Part shown: positions 43,207 through 51,194 of the stretch, piece by piece
Position numbering within the stretch: the first letter of the stretch is position 1
How the letters are laid out: every line of letters starts with the position of its first letter
From: Eubacteriales bacterium
GTDB lineage: Bacteria; Bacillota; Clostridia; Lachnospirales; Lachnospiraceae
Direction: 5' to 3'
Length of the DNA: 64,000 nucleotides
Assembly: GCA_030524455.1 (NCBI GenBank)
Contig: JAUNGT010000001.1
Span: 310,001-374,000, forward strand
Position numbers and translations under genes: made by a program
Notes under the pieces: model-generated
What the model was told of the DNA's origin: nothing
Seen by the model: the letters and a program-made list of their open reading frames with translations, nothing else
Databases searched by the model: none

Positions 43207-43238
43207 GGCTGCTTCACAAAAGCAGCCATAATTTTTAT
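43207..43238 (+). terminator. Terminator after the 57-aa gene
   Basis: GGCTGCTT (43207-43214) and AAGCAGCC (43220-43227) form the stem, followed by ATAATTTTTATT. Confidence 0.75.
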
Positions 43239-43318
43239 TGCAGGTAAAGTAAAACGGACGTATAATAAGACCAAAGGAGACGTCCATTTGCCATTATGCA
43301 GAAGGAAGGAATGAGAGA

Positions 43319-44254
43319 ATGGGGCGTAAGGATGCAATAACAAAGGAATATACTTCCGATAACAGGATCTTTGCAGACCTGTTCAATTTTTTCTTATACG
43401 GCGGAAGGCAAGTGATACGGCCGGAGGCGCTGAAGACGCGTGATTCAGCGGAAGTGGCCATCCCGTATGGGACAGATCAAAAATCGGTTCCGGCGCAGAA
43501 GCAGCGGGATGTGCTGAAGGTCTATGCGGCAAAAGAGGCCGGAGGCGTTACCTATCTGCTTTTGGGATTGGAGAACCAATCTGACCAGCATTACGCGATG
43601 CCCTGTAAGAATATGATGTACGATGCAATGAATTATAGCTCCCAGGTAAGTCAGGCAGGGAAGAGCCATAGATCTGATCATAAGGCAGATCGGGCAGAGT
43701 ATCTTTCCGGTTTTACAAAAGATGATCGGTTGATGCCCGTGGTAACGCTGGTGTTGTTCTGGGGTGCTGGAGAATGGGATGCACCGCGCAGTCTGCATGA
43801 GATGTTTGGGGATGTGGATGAAGAGGTATTAAAATATGTCCCGGATTATCGGATTAACCTGATTGTGCCGGCAGAGATCGATAATTTTGAAAAATTTACA
43901 TCAGAGATTGGGCCGGTGTTAAAATTTATCAGAGAGTCACAGGATAAGAAACGGCTCAAGGAATTGGTTTATACGGATGAACGTTACAAGAGCATGGATC
44001 CGGAGAGCGCCCGGTTGCTGAATGAGGTGGCCGGCTTAAAGCTGGATCTTACTGCGGAATCGAAAGGAGGACGTGTGGATATGTGCAAAGGCTGGGATGA
44101 TTATGCAGAAGATCGTGTAAAATCAAGCGCCAGAGATACTGTTATCAGGATGATACGAAAAGGTGCTCAACTTGAATTTATAATTGATACAGTAACCGGC
44201 TTGTCCGAGGAGGAGATTCGGGAGATTTACGAGCAGGAATTGCTGGTAAAATAA
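43319..44254 (+). CDS. Rpn-family recombination-promoting nuclease/putative transposase
   Basis: 311 aa. The N-terminal FADLFNFFLYGGRQVIRPEAL, RDVLK with Asp64, LLGLENQSDQHYAMP with Glu85-x-Gln87, and EWDAPRSLHEMF with PDYRINLIVPAEI are the marks of the Rpn/YhgA-like PD-(D/E)XK family in Lachnospiraceae. Family members cut DNA and are toxic; some act against phage. The last 57 residues form a separate helical module with its own ribosome site (next entry). Start ATG 43319 follows GAAGGAA. AT-rich compared with the surrounding chromosome. Confidence 0.88.
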   Translation: MGRKDAITKEYTSDNRIFADLFNFFLYGGRQVIRPEALKTRDSAEVAIPYGTDQKSVPAQKQRDVLKVYAAKEAGGVTYLLLGLENQSDQHYAMPCKNMMYDAMNYSSQVSQAGKSHRSDHKADRAEYLSGFTKDDRLMPVVTLVLFWGAGEWDAPRSLHEMFGDVDEEVLKYVPDYRINLIVPAEIDNFEKFTSEIGPVLKFIRESQDKKRLKELVYTDERYKSMDPESARLLNEVAGLKLDLTAESKGGRVDMCKGWDDYAEDRVKSSARDTVIRMIRKGAQLEFIIDTVTGLSEEEIREIYEQELLVK

Positions 44255-44256
44255 TC
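44054..44256 (+). repeat. Direct repeat, second copy (within rpn)
   Basis: Same unit as 42985-43187; here it is read in frame as the C-terminus of Rpn. The spacing of the two copies (about 1.07 kb) would allow deletion of rpn by recombination. Confidence 0.9.
44081..44254 (+). CDS. Internal in-frame ORF of rpn (RpnS-like intragenic protein)
   Basis: Met255 of Rpn is preceded by a textbook AAAGGAGG (44063-44070) at 10 nt, a signal with no purpose inside a coding region unless translation restarts there. It would yield the 57-residue C-terminal module alone. In-frame GTG 44075 is a second possible start. This is the layout described for E. coli rpn genes, where the short product neutralises the long one. 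Expression here is inferred. Confidence 0.65.
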   Translation: MCKGWDDYAEDRVKSSARDTVIRMIRKGAQLEFIIDTVTGLSEEEIREIYEQELLVK

Positions 44257-44265
44257 TTTACGGGG

Positions 44266-44400
44266 TCGGATAGAGAAAGATCTTCTTCCCCTATCCGACG
44301 CGATACCGCAGCCAGCTCACAGCGAAGCTGTTCGCTGTCCGTTGCCCTGCAAATGGCTGCCCGTGCAAGCACGGCAGCCGCTTGCGGGGCGTATCGCACA
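44266..44400 (-). repeat. Structured intergenic repeat R1, copy C
   Basis: Reverse complement of copies A and B, with a few substitutions. It lies 12 nt past the rpn stop, between convergent rpn and sulfatase genes. Confidence 0.85.
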
Positions 44401-44402
44401 GA

Positions 44403-44438
44403 AAGAGGAGAGTTCTGCGTAAGCGGAACTCTCCTCTT
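44403..44438. terminator. Symmetric hairpin between convergent genes
   Basis: AAGAGGAGAGTTC (44403-44415) pairs perfectly with GAACTCTCCTCTT (44426-44438) over a 10-nt loop. Without a clear T-run, but strong enough to end transcription or protect both 3' ends (rpn and sulfatase). Confidence 0.55.
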
Positions 44439-44493
44439 AGAAGTTCGGGCAGCTGTTTTGGCCGAGCCGGCCGATCGGTTTCTTGCCGCGTAG

Positions 44494-45879
44494 TCAGTGC
44501 TGGTGGTTATCTGCCGCTGCGGTTTGATAGTCGGCCATGACGCTGTCAAACCATGAATCGAAGGCGGCAGAGAGCTTTTGCACCAAATCCGGGTGTTTGG
44601 AAGCAAGATCGTTTCGCTCCAGAGGGTCGTCCTCCAGACGGTACAGCTGCGGCGGATGGGGCGCAGGGATGCATCGGAAGGAATCGTCGAAGGGATAAGG
44701 ACGGTCCGGCAGCGTTTCCATTTGCTTGATGCGTTCATCCAGTGCGATGACTTCGGGCGGAACCTGATGCGCCTCCTCGATGGGGGGCCATACAAGCTTC
44801 CAGGGACCCATTCGCACAGCCGCATTGCATCGGGAGACCGGAGTGAAACGGTTATATTGCCAAAATTGCGGATACGCGGGGAAGGGATCCTTGCTCAGAA
44901 GATCGGTCAGGCGGCTCGTTCCGTCCAGAGCCAGTTTTTGGGGCACAGGAATGGAGCAGGCTTCGAGCAATGTGGGAAACCAGTCGCAGCCGTGGAAAAA
45001 GGCGTGACAGCGGCTGTCCGGCGGCAGGTGTCCCGGCCAGCGGATGACGGCCGGCACGCGGATACCCCCCTCGAAGACCTCCCCTTTTTCGCCGTGAAGA
45101 CAGCAATTATACCGTGCCGTATCCCCGTAAAGCTGAGGGCCGTTGTCGCTGGAAAAGACCACGATTGTATTTTCTGCAAGGGAGAGCTCATCAAGGTGCT
45201 GCAGAATCTGTCCAATGCCCTCATCCATGCAGGCGATCATGCCGTAGAGCGTAGCCAGTGTGGGATGGAAGCGCCCGGTTTCGGAAAAAGGGCGAACATA
45301 CTCCTTGGGGCACTGGAAGGGAAAGTGAGGAGCGTTATAGGCAACATGCAGGAAAAAGGGCTTGTCTGCGTTTTCATCCAGAAAACGGATGGCTTCCCGG
45401 GTAATGACGTGGGTCATATAAGAACCGTCGGAGGGCTCAGACGTACCGTTGCGGTCTATTTTATATTGATAGTAATCGCTCCAGCCTCCACGAAATCCGA
45501 CAAAGGTATCAAAGCCGCGCTGATTTGGATGATATTGGCTGCCGATCAGCCCGAGATGCCATTTGCCGATCAGGCCGGTGCGATAGCCGTTTGCCCGGTA
45601 GACATCGCCGAGCGTGACCTCGCGCAGCGCCATGCGGTCGCCGCCGATGGCCTCATAGGTATCGACGGCGCCGGTGCGCTGCGGATAACGTCCGGTTAAA
45701 AGGGAAGCTCTCGCAGGGGCGCATACGGGAGAGGCGCTGTAGCAGTGGGAGAGCGTACAGCCCTCAGCCACGAGCCGGTCAAGCTGTGGAGTCCTGGAGC
45801 TGCCGTCTCCAAAGATTCCAAAGTCCCCATAGCCCATATCGTCTGCGAGAATGAAAATTACGTTGGGAGATTGAGTCAT
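44494..45879 (-). CDS. Sulfatase (arylsulfatase A-like, Cys-type)
   Basis: 461 aa of the alkaline phosphatase superfamily. NVIFILADDMGYGD supplies metal-binding Asp13/Asp14; the modification motif is Cys53-Ala-Pro-Ala-Arg (SPVCAPARASLLTGRYP), so Cys53 must become formylglycine. VFSSDNGPQLYGD holds the later metal Asp-Asn. No signal peptide, suggesting cytoplasmic action on imported sulfated sugars. No anaerobic maturase gene lies in the window. ATG 45879 has AGGAGG 7 nt upstream. The 5' leader has a hairpin (about 45911-45936) made of GCAGAG/CTCTGC arms. Confidence 0.92.
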   Translation of the reverse strand: MTQSPNVIFILADDMGYGDFGIFGDGSSRTPQLDRLVAEGCTLSHCYSASPVCAPARASLLTGRYPQRTGAVDTYEAIGGDRMALREVTLGDVYRANGYRTGLIGKWHLGLIGSQYHPNQRGFDTFVGFRGGWSDYYQYKIDRNGTSEPSDGSYMTHVITREAIRFLDENADKPFFLHVAYNAPHFPFQCPKEYVRPFSETGRFHPTLATLYGMIACMDEGIGQILQHLDELSLAENTIVVFSSDNGPQLYGDTARYNCCLHGEKGEVFEGGIRVPAVIRWPGHLPPDSRCHAFFHGCDWFPTLLEACSIPVPQKLALDGTSRLTDLLSKDPFPAYPQFWQYNRFTPVSRCNAAVRMGPWKLVWPPIEEAHQVPPEVIALDERIKQMETLPDRPYPFDDSFRCIPAPHPPQLYRLEDDPLERNDLASKHPDLVQKLSAAFDSWFDSVMADYQTAAADNHQH

Positions 45880-46021
45880 AACAGATCCTCCTAGATCCAT
45901 TGATGGTAGCAGAGGCAAAAGGCTTTTTGTCTCTGCTATTATAATAATATGATATAGAAAATAAAGCCATAGAGTATTTTAAGATATGGAGCTTATATTT
46001 TGATGTGGATACGATCAAGAT

Positions 46022-46062
46022 CATCGCGGCGGATAGGGGAAGAAAATCTTTCCCTATCCGAT
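46022..46062 (+). repeat. Partial R1 repeat (terminal hairpin only), copy D
   Basis: Contains only ATCGCGGCGGATAGGGGAAG to CCCTATCCGAT of the R1 unit. It lies 34 nt beyond the end of the iron-uptake operon, read on the minus strand, where the hairpin may serve as its terminator. The rest of the 45880-46095 gap is AT-rich leader of the sulfatase gene. Confidence 0.75.
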
Positions 46063-46095
46063 TGCTGTTTCCCGGCATTATGACCGCGGAATGAA

Positions 46096-46899
46096 TTAAG
46101 CCAGAGCGTTCTCAGCGTGATGCCGACCGATGGGCACAATCAGGGGTGTCTGGGACACCGGATCTGTCAGAACGGTGCTGCGAATGCCGAATACCTCGTG
46201 CAGCAGCGCCGGGCAGATCACGTCCTGCGGTGTGCCCTCCGCGATCAGAGTGCCCTTTTTCATGGCAAAAATGTAATCCGCATAGCGGGCGGAAAGATTT
46301 ATATCATGCAGGACCATACAGATTGTGGTCCCTTTTTTTCTGTTTAAATCCGTCAAAAGATCCAGAATTTCCACCTGATAGGCAATATCCAGATAGGTGA
46401 TCGGCTCGTCCAGCAGGAGGATATCCGTTTCCTGGGCGAGAGCCAAAGCGATCCAGACACGCTGACGCTGCCCGCCGGACAGCTCGTCCACACAGCGATC
46501 GGCAAGCTCTGTGATGCCCATGATTTCCATGGCCTCCTGCACGGCCCGAAAGTCCTCCCGGGACATGTTGCGGGCAAACTGGCGATAGGGGAAGCGGCCC
46601 CTGGATACCAGGTCCGTCACCCGGATGCCGTCCGGCACGATGGGAGACTGGGGCAGCAGGCCCAGCCGCTGAGCTACGCTTTTGGATGGCTGACTGTTGA
46701 TTTCCTTGCCGTCTAAAAGGACCTGCCCGTCACTGGGGGAGAGCAGGCGGGCGAAGGTTTTGAGCATGGTGGACTTGCCGCAGCCGTTGCCGCCGATGAT
46801 GACGCTGATTTTCCCCTTGGGAAGAGTCAGGGAAACCTGGTTTACAATGATGTTATGGTCGTAGCCTGCCACCAGGGCAGATGCTTCCAGGGTTGCCAT
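46096..46899 (-). CDS. Ferric-siderophore ABC transporter ATP-binding protein (FecE/FhuC-like)
   Basis: 267 aa. Walker A GGNGCGKST, signature LSGGQRQR, Walker B ILLLDEPITYLD, H-loop VLHDINLSARYAD. Last gene of a four-gene uptake operon (binding protein, two permeases, ATPase), 1 nt after the second permease. Confidence 0.93.
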   Translation of the reverse strand: MATLEASALVAGYDHNIIVNQVSLTLPKGKISVIIGGNGCGKSTMLKTFARLLSPSDGQVLLDGKEINSQPSKSVAQRLGLLPQSPIVPDGIRVTDLVSRGRFPYRQFARNMSREDFRAVQEAMEIMGITELADRCVDELSGGQRQRVWIALALAQETDILLLDEPITYLDIAYQVEILDLLTDLNRKKGTTICMVLHDINLSARYADYIFAMKKGTLIAEGTPQDVICPALLHEVFGIRSTVLTDPVSQTPLIVPIGRHHAENALA

Positions 46900-46900
46900 A

Positions 46901-47914
46901 TTATTGTTCTCCTTTTCGATTGATGGAAAGCAGCAGCCAGATCAGGTAAGGCGCGCCCAAAATACCGGTGACAACGCCCACGGGATAGCGGGCGGGCAGC
47001 GCATACTGAGCGACCAGATCCGAAGCCACCACCAGGATTGCGCCCACCAGGCCGGAGCAAAGCAGGTTGGTCTGTCCGCTGCGGGAGAGACGGGCGGCAA
47101 TGGGGCCGGATAAAAAAGCCACCGAAGCGATGGGGCCGGATACCGCGGTGGAAAAGGCGATCAGCAGCAGGGAAAACAGGATCAGCCCGATCCGGCTTGC
47201 AAAAACGGGCAGCCCCAGCGTAACGGCATGGCTTGTACCCAGCTGAAGCACCGCCAGATGTCTGTGCAGTAAAAACAGGGCAAAGCCGGAGAGGAACACG
47301 ATAGCTGCCAGCCGCGGGATGTCGGACAGAGAAACGCCGTTTAAGCTGCCGCTGAGCCAGCGAAGCGCGTTGCCTACGTCATATTCGGAAGCCTTAAGCA
47401 GCATCCAGGAGATCAGCGCGTTTAAAAAGGCCTGTGCGCCGATACCGGTCAGGATTAACTTTCCGTTGGAGTAGCCGCCGCTGCGCGCCAGCAGGTAGAT
47501 GAGGGCGGAGACAAGAAGTCCGCTGGTCACCGCCAGGGCGGAAACCCATGCGCCGCTCAAATGCAGGAACAAAATGGCGAATACGGCTGCCGCGCTGCTG
47601 CCTGCGGTGACGCCGATAATATCCGGGCTGGCCAGAGGATTGCCCAGCAGTTTTTGAAACGTATTGCCGGCCATGCCGAAGGCAAGCCCGCAGAGGACGC
47701 CGGCCAGGGTGCGGGGCAGGCGCAGCGTCAGGATGGTGAAGGTAGCGCCCTGGATGCTTTCGCCGGACAGTACCCGGAAAATGGTTTGCGGATTGTAAAT
47801 CGTATTGCCGTAAATCATGGAGACCGCAGCCAGGACCGCCAGCAGGAGCGCAAGAAACGCCGTCAAAATCCAGTAGGCGCGCTGGCGCCGCCGATAACCG
47901 TTGATGATTGTCAT
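46901..47914 (-). CDS. FecCD-family iron-siderophore permease, second subunit
   Basis: 337 aa, about nine to ten membrane helices, with the family features LRLPRTLAGVLCGLAFGMAGNTFQKLLGNPLASPDIIG (parts) and GLVGAILVVASDLVAQYA. The start overlaps the first permease stop by 4 nt. Confidence 0.92.
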   Translation of the reverse strand: MTIINGYRRRQRAYWILTAFLALLLAVLAAVSMIYGNTIYNPQTIFRVLSGESIQGATFTILTLRLPRTLAGVLCGLAFGMAGNTFQKLLGNPLASPDIIGVTAGSSAAAVFAILFLHLSGAWVSALAVTSGLLVSALIYLLARSGGYSNGKLILTGIGAQAFLNALISWMLLKASEYDVGNALRWLSGSLNGVSLSDIPRLAAIVFLSGFALFLLHRHLAVLQLGTSHAVTLGLPVFASRIGLILFSLLLIAFSTAVSGPIASVAFLSGPIAARLSRSGQTNLLCSGLVGAILVVASDLVAQYALPARYPVGVVTGILGAPYLIWLLLSINRKGEQ

Positions 47915-48921
47915 AAGCCGTACACCTTTCCCTTTCGGATGATCAGGATAAATACCGGCGCGCCCATCAGGGCAGTGATAATGCCGGATTCAATTTCGCC
48001 GGGGCGTCCCAGGATTCTGCCGGCCAGATCCGCGATCAGCAAAAGGCAGCTGCCAAGCAGAGCGGAGAAGGGGAGCAGAACCCGCATATCCGGACCAAGC
48101 ACCAGCCGGACCAGATGAGGAATCATCAGACTGATAAAGCCGATGGGGCCGGCCAGCGCCGTGGTGGAGGCGCACAGCAGCACACCGGCCAGAGCGGACA
48201 GCCCCCGCACGGCCGTCACATTGACGCCCAGAGAGGTGGCTGTCTCATCGCCCAGCGCCAGCGCATTGAGAAACGGCGCCATGCAGATGCTTAACAGAAA
48301 GCCCGCCGCAAAATAGGGCAGCAGCAGACGGATGTCGCTCCAGGAAGCGCCGCCGATATTGCCGGTCTGCCAGAAGCGGAACTGATCCATGACCTGGGAA
48401 TCGGGCAGCATCACGGTGTTGACCAGCGACTGCAGCGCGGTTCCGGCCGCTGTGCCCGCCAGCGCAAGCTTCATCGGCGTAGCGCCGCCATGTCCGGTGG
48501 AGGCAAGTCCGTAAACCAGCAGGGCCGTCAGGGCAGCGCCCGCGAAGGCGCACCAGATATACTGGTTGGGGCTGGTAATGTGAAAAAAGGACATGCCGCA
48601 GACCACAAACAGGGAGGCTCCGGTGTTGACGCCAAGAATGCTGGGATCCGCAATCGGATTGCGGGTGACGGACTGCATCATCGCGCCGGAAATGCTCAGG
48701 GCAGCTCCGGCGATCACGCCGAAGACCATGCGGGGAATCCGGCTCTGTACCACGCTGGTCTGATAATTTTCCAGACGGATCCCCTGCAGGGCATCCAGGA
48801 TATTCTGATAACCGACGGACTTTGTGCCGAAGGTAATCGAAAGAATCATACAGATACAAAGTCCTGACAGGCTCAAAAGGCCTGTCAGGATCATTTTTTT
48901 ACGGTTATTGAATGTTTTCAT
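47911..48921 (-). CDS. FecCD-family iron-siderophore permease, first subunit
   Basis: 336 aa, about nine to ten membrane helices; VQSRIPRMVFGVIAGAALSISGAMMQSVTRNP (part) and SLMIPHLVRLVLGPDMRVLLP are family blocks. The assigned start lies 17 nt inside the binding-protein gene with a weak ribosome site; Met10 is an alternative. Forms a heterodimeric channel with the next permease. Confidence 0.92.
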   Translation of the reverse strand: MKTFNNRKKMILTGLLSLSGLCICMILSITFGTKSVGYQNILDALQGIRLENYQTSVVQSRIPRMVFGVIAGAALSISGAMMQSVTRNPIADPSILGVNTGASLFVVCGMSFFHITSPNQYIWCAFAGAALTALLVYGLASTGHGGATPMKLALAGTAAGTALQSLVNTVMLPDSQVMDQFRFWQTGNIGGASWSDIRLLLPYFAAGFLLSICMAPFLNALALGDETATSLGVNVTAVRGLSALAGVLLCASTTALAGPIGFISLMIPHLVRLVLGPDMRVLLPFSALLGSCLLLIADLAGRILGRPGEIESGIITALMGAPVFILIIRKGKVYGL

Positions 48922-50026
48922 GGGCAGCGTTTAATAAAGAAAGATATTCATCGATGCACGCGGGGATGGAAAGGATCGAGGGGGTCGTGGCTGCAGCCAT
49001 ATCCGTGGTGGCATCCAGCAGCATGACGGCGCCATTCTTGATCGCGGGAATCGAGGACATCAGCGGATCTGCCTGCAGAGCAGTAAGCAGTTCTTCGTCG
49101 CCGTACACGATAATCATTTCCACATCGCTTAAGGTATCCGCATTTTCACGGCTGATGGTGACGGAGAAATCATCCGCATTTTCAGCCAGGTCCAGAATGC
49201 TCTGGGGAACCTCCAGTCCCAGATCCAGCAGGAAGTTTGCTCTGGGATCGGTGGGCAGGTATGCGTAAAAGGTGCTGAAATCATCGGGGCTGATCCACAA
49301 AAATGCGGTCTTGGTGCCTGCAAGCTCCGGATACTGCGCCAGCTTCTCCTGAATCAGCGCGTCCACCTCGGCTACCTTGGCCTCGCCCTCGGGCTTCATG
49401 CCCATGCCCTCAGCGTTTAAGATGGTCTGCTCTCTCCAGGTGGTCTGCCAGGGGGCAGTCTGATAGGTCACAACCGGCGCGATCTCGCTGAGCAGGTTGT
49501 ATTCCTCCTCCGTCATACCGGAGTAAGCGGCCAGAATCACATCGGGAGCCGCATCGTTGATGGCCTCGTAATCAAAACCGTCGGTATCGTCAAATACCAC
49601 CGGATTGTCCTCGCCGAGAGCGGCGAAGGCTGCATCCGTCCAGGTGTGAAGATTTTTATCCGTCACCTTACCGTAGTTGGCAGCGGAGCAGCCTACCGGC
49701 ACAACGCCCAGCGCCAGAGGCGTATCCTGATTTTCCCAGCCAAGTGTGACGATGCGCTCAGGCTTTTCCTCAATGACGGTTTCTCCAAAGGCGTGAGTGA
49801 TCGTGATCGGATAGCTCACCTCGCTGTCCGCTGCAGTCTCGGTCTCAGCAGAGACGGAAGTATCCGCTGAGGCCTCCTCCGTCGCAGCCTGGCTGCTCTC
49901 GGAAACGGAAGCGCTCTCGGCCGCGCTCTGGGTCGAAGCGGTATCGGAAGCTGTCGAGCCACAGCCTGCCAGCAGCGCTGCGGACATCGACAGACAAAGC
50001 AAACCGGTCAGTAAATTTTTCTTCAT
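48905..50026 (-). CDS. Iron-siderophore ABC transporter substrate-binding lipoprotein (FecB/FepB-like)
   Basis: 373 aa. Lipobox LLAGC (Cys22), Ser/Glu-rich linker to about residue 72, then a class III binding fold: ITHAFGETVIEEKPERIVTLGW, PDVILAAYSGMTEEEYNLL, VEMIIVYGDEELL. Such proteins bind ferric siderophores, heme or cobalamin; catecholate or hydroxamate preference cannot be told. ATG 50026 follows AGGAGG. Controlled by the promoter at 50093-50121. Confidence 0.93.
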   Translation of the reverse strand: MKKNLLTGLLCLSMSAALLAGCGSTASDTASTQSAAESASVSESSQAATEEASADTSVSAETETAADSEVSYPITITHAFGETVIEEKPERIVTLGWENQDTPLALGVVPVGCSAANYGKVTDKNLHTWTDAAFAALGEDNPVVFDDTDGFDYEAINDAAPDVILAAYSGMTEEEYNLLSEIAPVVTYQTAPWQTTWREQTILNAEGMGMKPEGEAKVAEVDALIQEKLAQYPELAGTKTAFLWISPDDFSTFYAYLPTDPRANFLLDLGLEVPQSILDLAENADDFSVTISRENADTLSDVEMIIVYGDEELLTALQADPLMSSIPAIKNGAVMLLDATTDMAAATTPSILSIPACIDEYLSLLNAAHENIQ

Positions 50027-50069
50027 AACTCCTCCTTATGAATAGAATATAAGTGTATTGATACTTTAA

Positions 50070-50121
50070 TTAGCATTAACTAACCGCGGTTCAATATATC
50101 ATAAGAAAGATAGGGTGTCAA
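50070..50121 (-). promoter_or_regulatory. Promoter of the iron-uptake operon with DtxR-like operator
   Basis: Minus strand: TTGACA (50121-50116), 17-nt spacer, TATATT (50098-50093). Next to the expected start point is TTAGTTAATGCTAA (50083-50070), an imperfect palindrome with the TTAG...CTAA arms of DtxR/IdeR-type iron-repressor boxes. The promoter is strong by sequence; the operator identity is inference. The remaining gap to 50373 is AT-rich, with a possible iclR promoter (TATAAT at 50288) but no good -35. Confidence 0.6.
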
Positions 50122-50373
50122 TCTTTTTGTGAAAGGTATTGCATGAAAAAGAAAAAAGGAAAAAAGGAGGCGACGGTGTAATAAATGAAGATGCACTAAA
50201 GTATCCAGGCGTGATGATCTGGGTGTTTTTGATGGATGGTAAACAGGGAAATCTGCTTATTGCTTTTCGAAGCATGGTCGTATAAACTATAATAAAAGTT
50301 TCCCTTTTATGTATAGATTTGATAGTGAAGGATAGGAAGCGTCTGTGAGAACTGTTTGAAAGGAGCTTTTGAA

Positions 50374-51129
50374 ATGGCAGAGGTGGAAATAAAAGTAAAG
50401 AGCCTTTATAAAGCGCTGGAAATTTTGAATTGTTTTGTTAAAAAGCCACGGTTGGGGGTGACGGAACTGAGCGAGATGCTGGATTTGAATAAAAGTAATG
50501 TACATAATATTTTGACAACTTTTAAAGCAATGGATTATGTGGAACAGGATGAAGAAAGCGGAAAATATTGTCTGGGAGTAGGGATTTTTCAGTTATGTCA
50601 GGCAGCAGGAGATCGCTTCAGCATTCGCAGTATTGCTATGCCCTTTATGCAGGAGATTGCGGATATGACGGGAGAGATGGTTTATTTGGCAGTTCCCCAT
50701 GAGGACGAGGTAATTTATTTGGAAGCGATTTATCCGGTGGAATCCTTTAATTTGATGCGTGTGATTTTAGGTGAACGGGCACGAATGTTTTGTACGGGAA
50801 TTGGGAAGGCTATGCTGGCAAATATGCCGATACAGATCCAGGAGGAGTATATTAGCAGGCCGTTGCCGTCCTACACGGAGAATACGATTACGGATCAGGA
50901 TGAGTTGCGCAGAGAATTAGCACGGATACGTGAAAAGGGATATGCGGTCGATAATATGGAACATGAATTTGGCGTGAAGTGTGTGGCCATGCCGTTGTTT
51001 GGACGAAAAGGGACGGTGGAAGGAGCGATTAGTGTTAGTGGACCGTCCCTGCGGTTTTCGGAGAAAAGGATACTGGAAATTGTAGAAATTATGAGAAATC
51101 GTGTGGAAAAAATAAAAGTACGGTTGTAA
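50374..51129 (+). CDS. IclR-family transcriptional regulator
   Basis: 251 aa. Winged helix at the N-terminus (SLYKALEILNCF, LGVTELSEMLDLNKSNVHNILTTF) and a C-terminal effector domain (GEMVYLAVPHEDEVIYLE, ARMFCTGIGKAMLA, GYAVDNMEHEFGVKCVAMPLF). Effectors are usually small acids or sugar-acid intermediates. AAAGGAGC precedes ATG 50374. It sits at the head of an AT-rich carbohydrate cassette and probably controls the inverted-repeat array at 51225-51303. Confidence 0.92.
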   Translation: MAEVEIKVKSLYKALEILNCFVKKPRLGVTELSEMLDLNKSNVHNILTTFKAMDYVEQDEESGKYCLGVGIFQLCQAAGDRFSIRSIAMPFMQEIADMTGEMVYLAVPHEDEVIYLEAIYPVESFNLMRVILGERARMFCTGIGKAMLANMPIQIQEEYISRPLPSYTENTITDQDELRRELARIREKGYAVDNMEHEFGVKCVAMPLFGRKGTVEGAISVSGPSLRFSEKRILEIVEIMRNRVEKIKVRL

Positions 51130-51194
51130 AGTAAGCAAAATAGATAAAAAAGAAGGTGGAGAATTGGCATTTATTGGGGGTTGCTGAAATTGTG

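Noticed and set aside
42985-44256. Complete insertion sequence around rpn
   Set aside because: Although Rpn is often labelled transposase, no terminal inverted repeats or target duplications bound the locus; only the direct repeat is present.
44578-45699. 373-codon plus-strand frame across the sulfatase gene
   Set aside because: Antisense shadow of the sulfatase; no promoter, SD or motif support.
50150-50183. Tiny ORF (MKKKKGKKEATV) upstream of iclR
   Set aside because: Twelve codons in AT-rich DNA with no SD; chance expectation.
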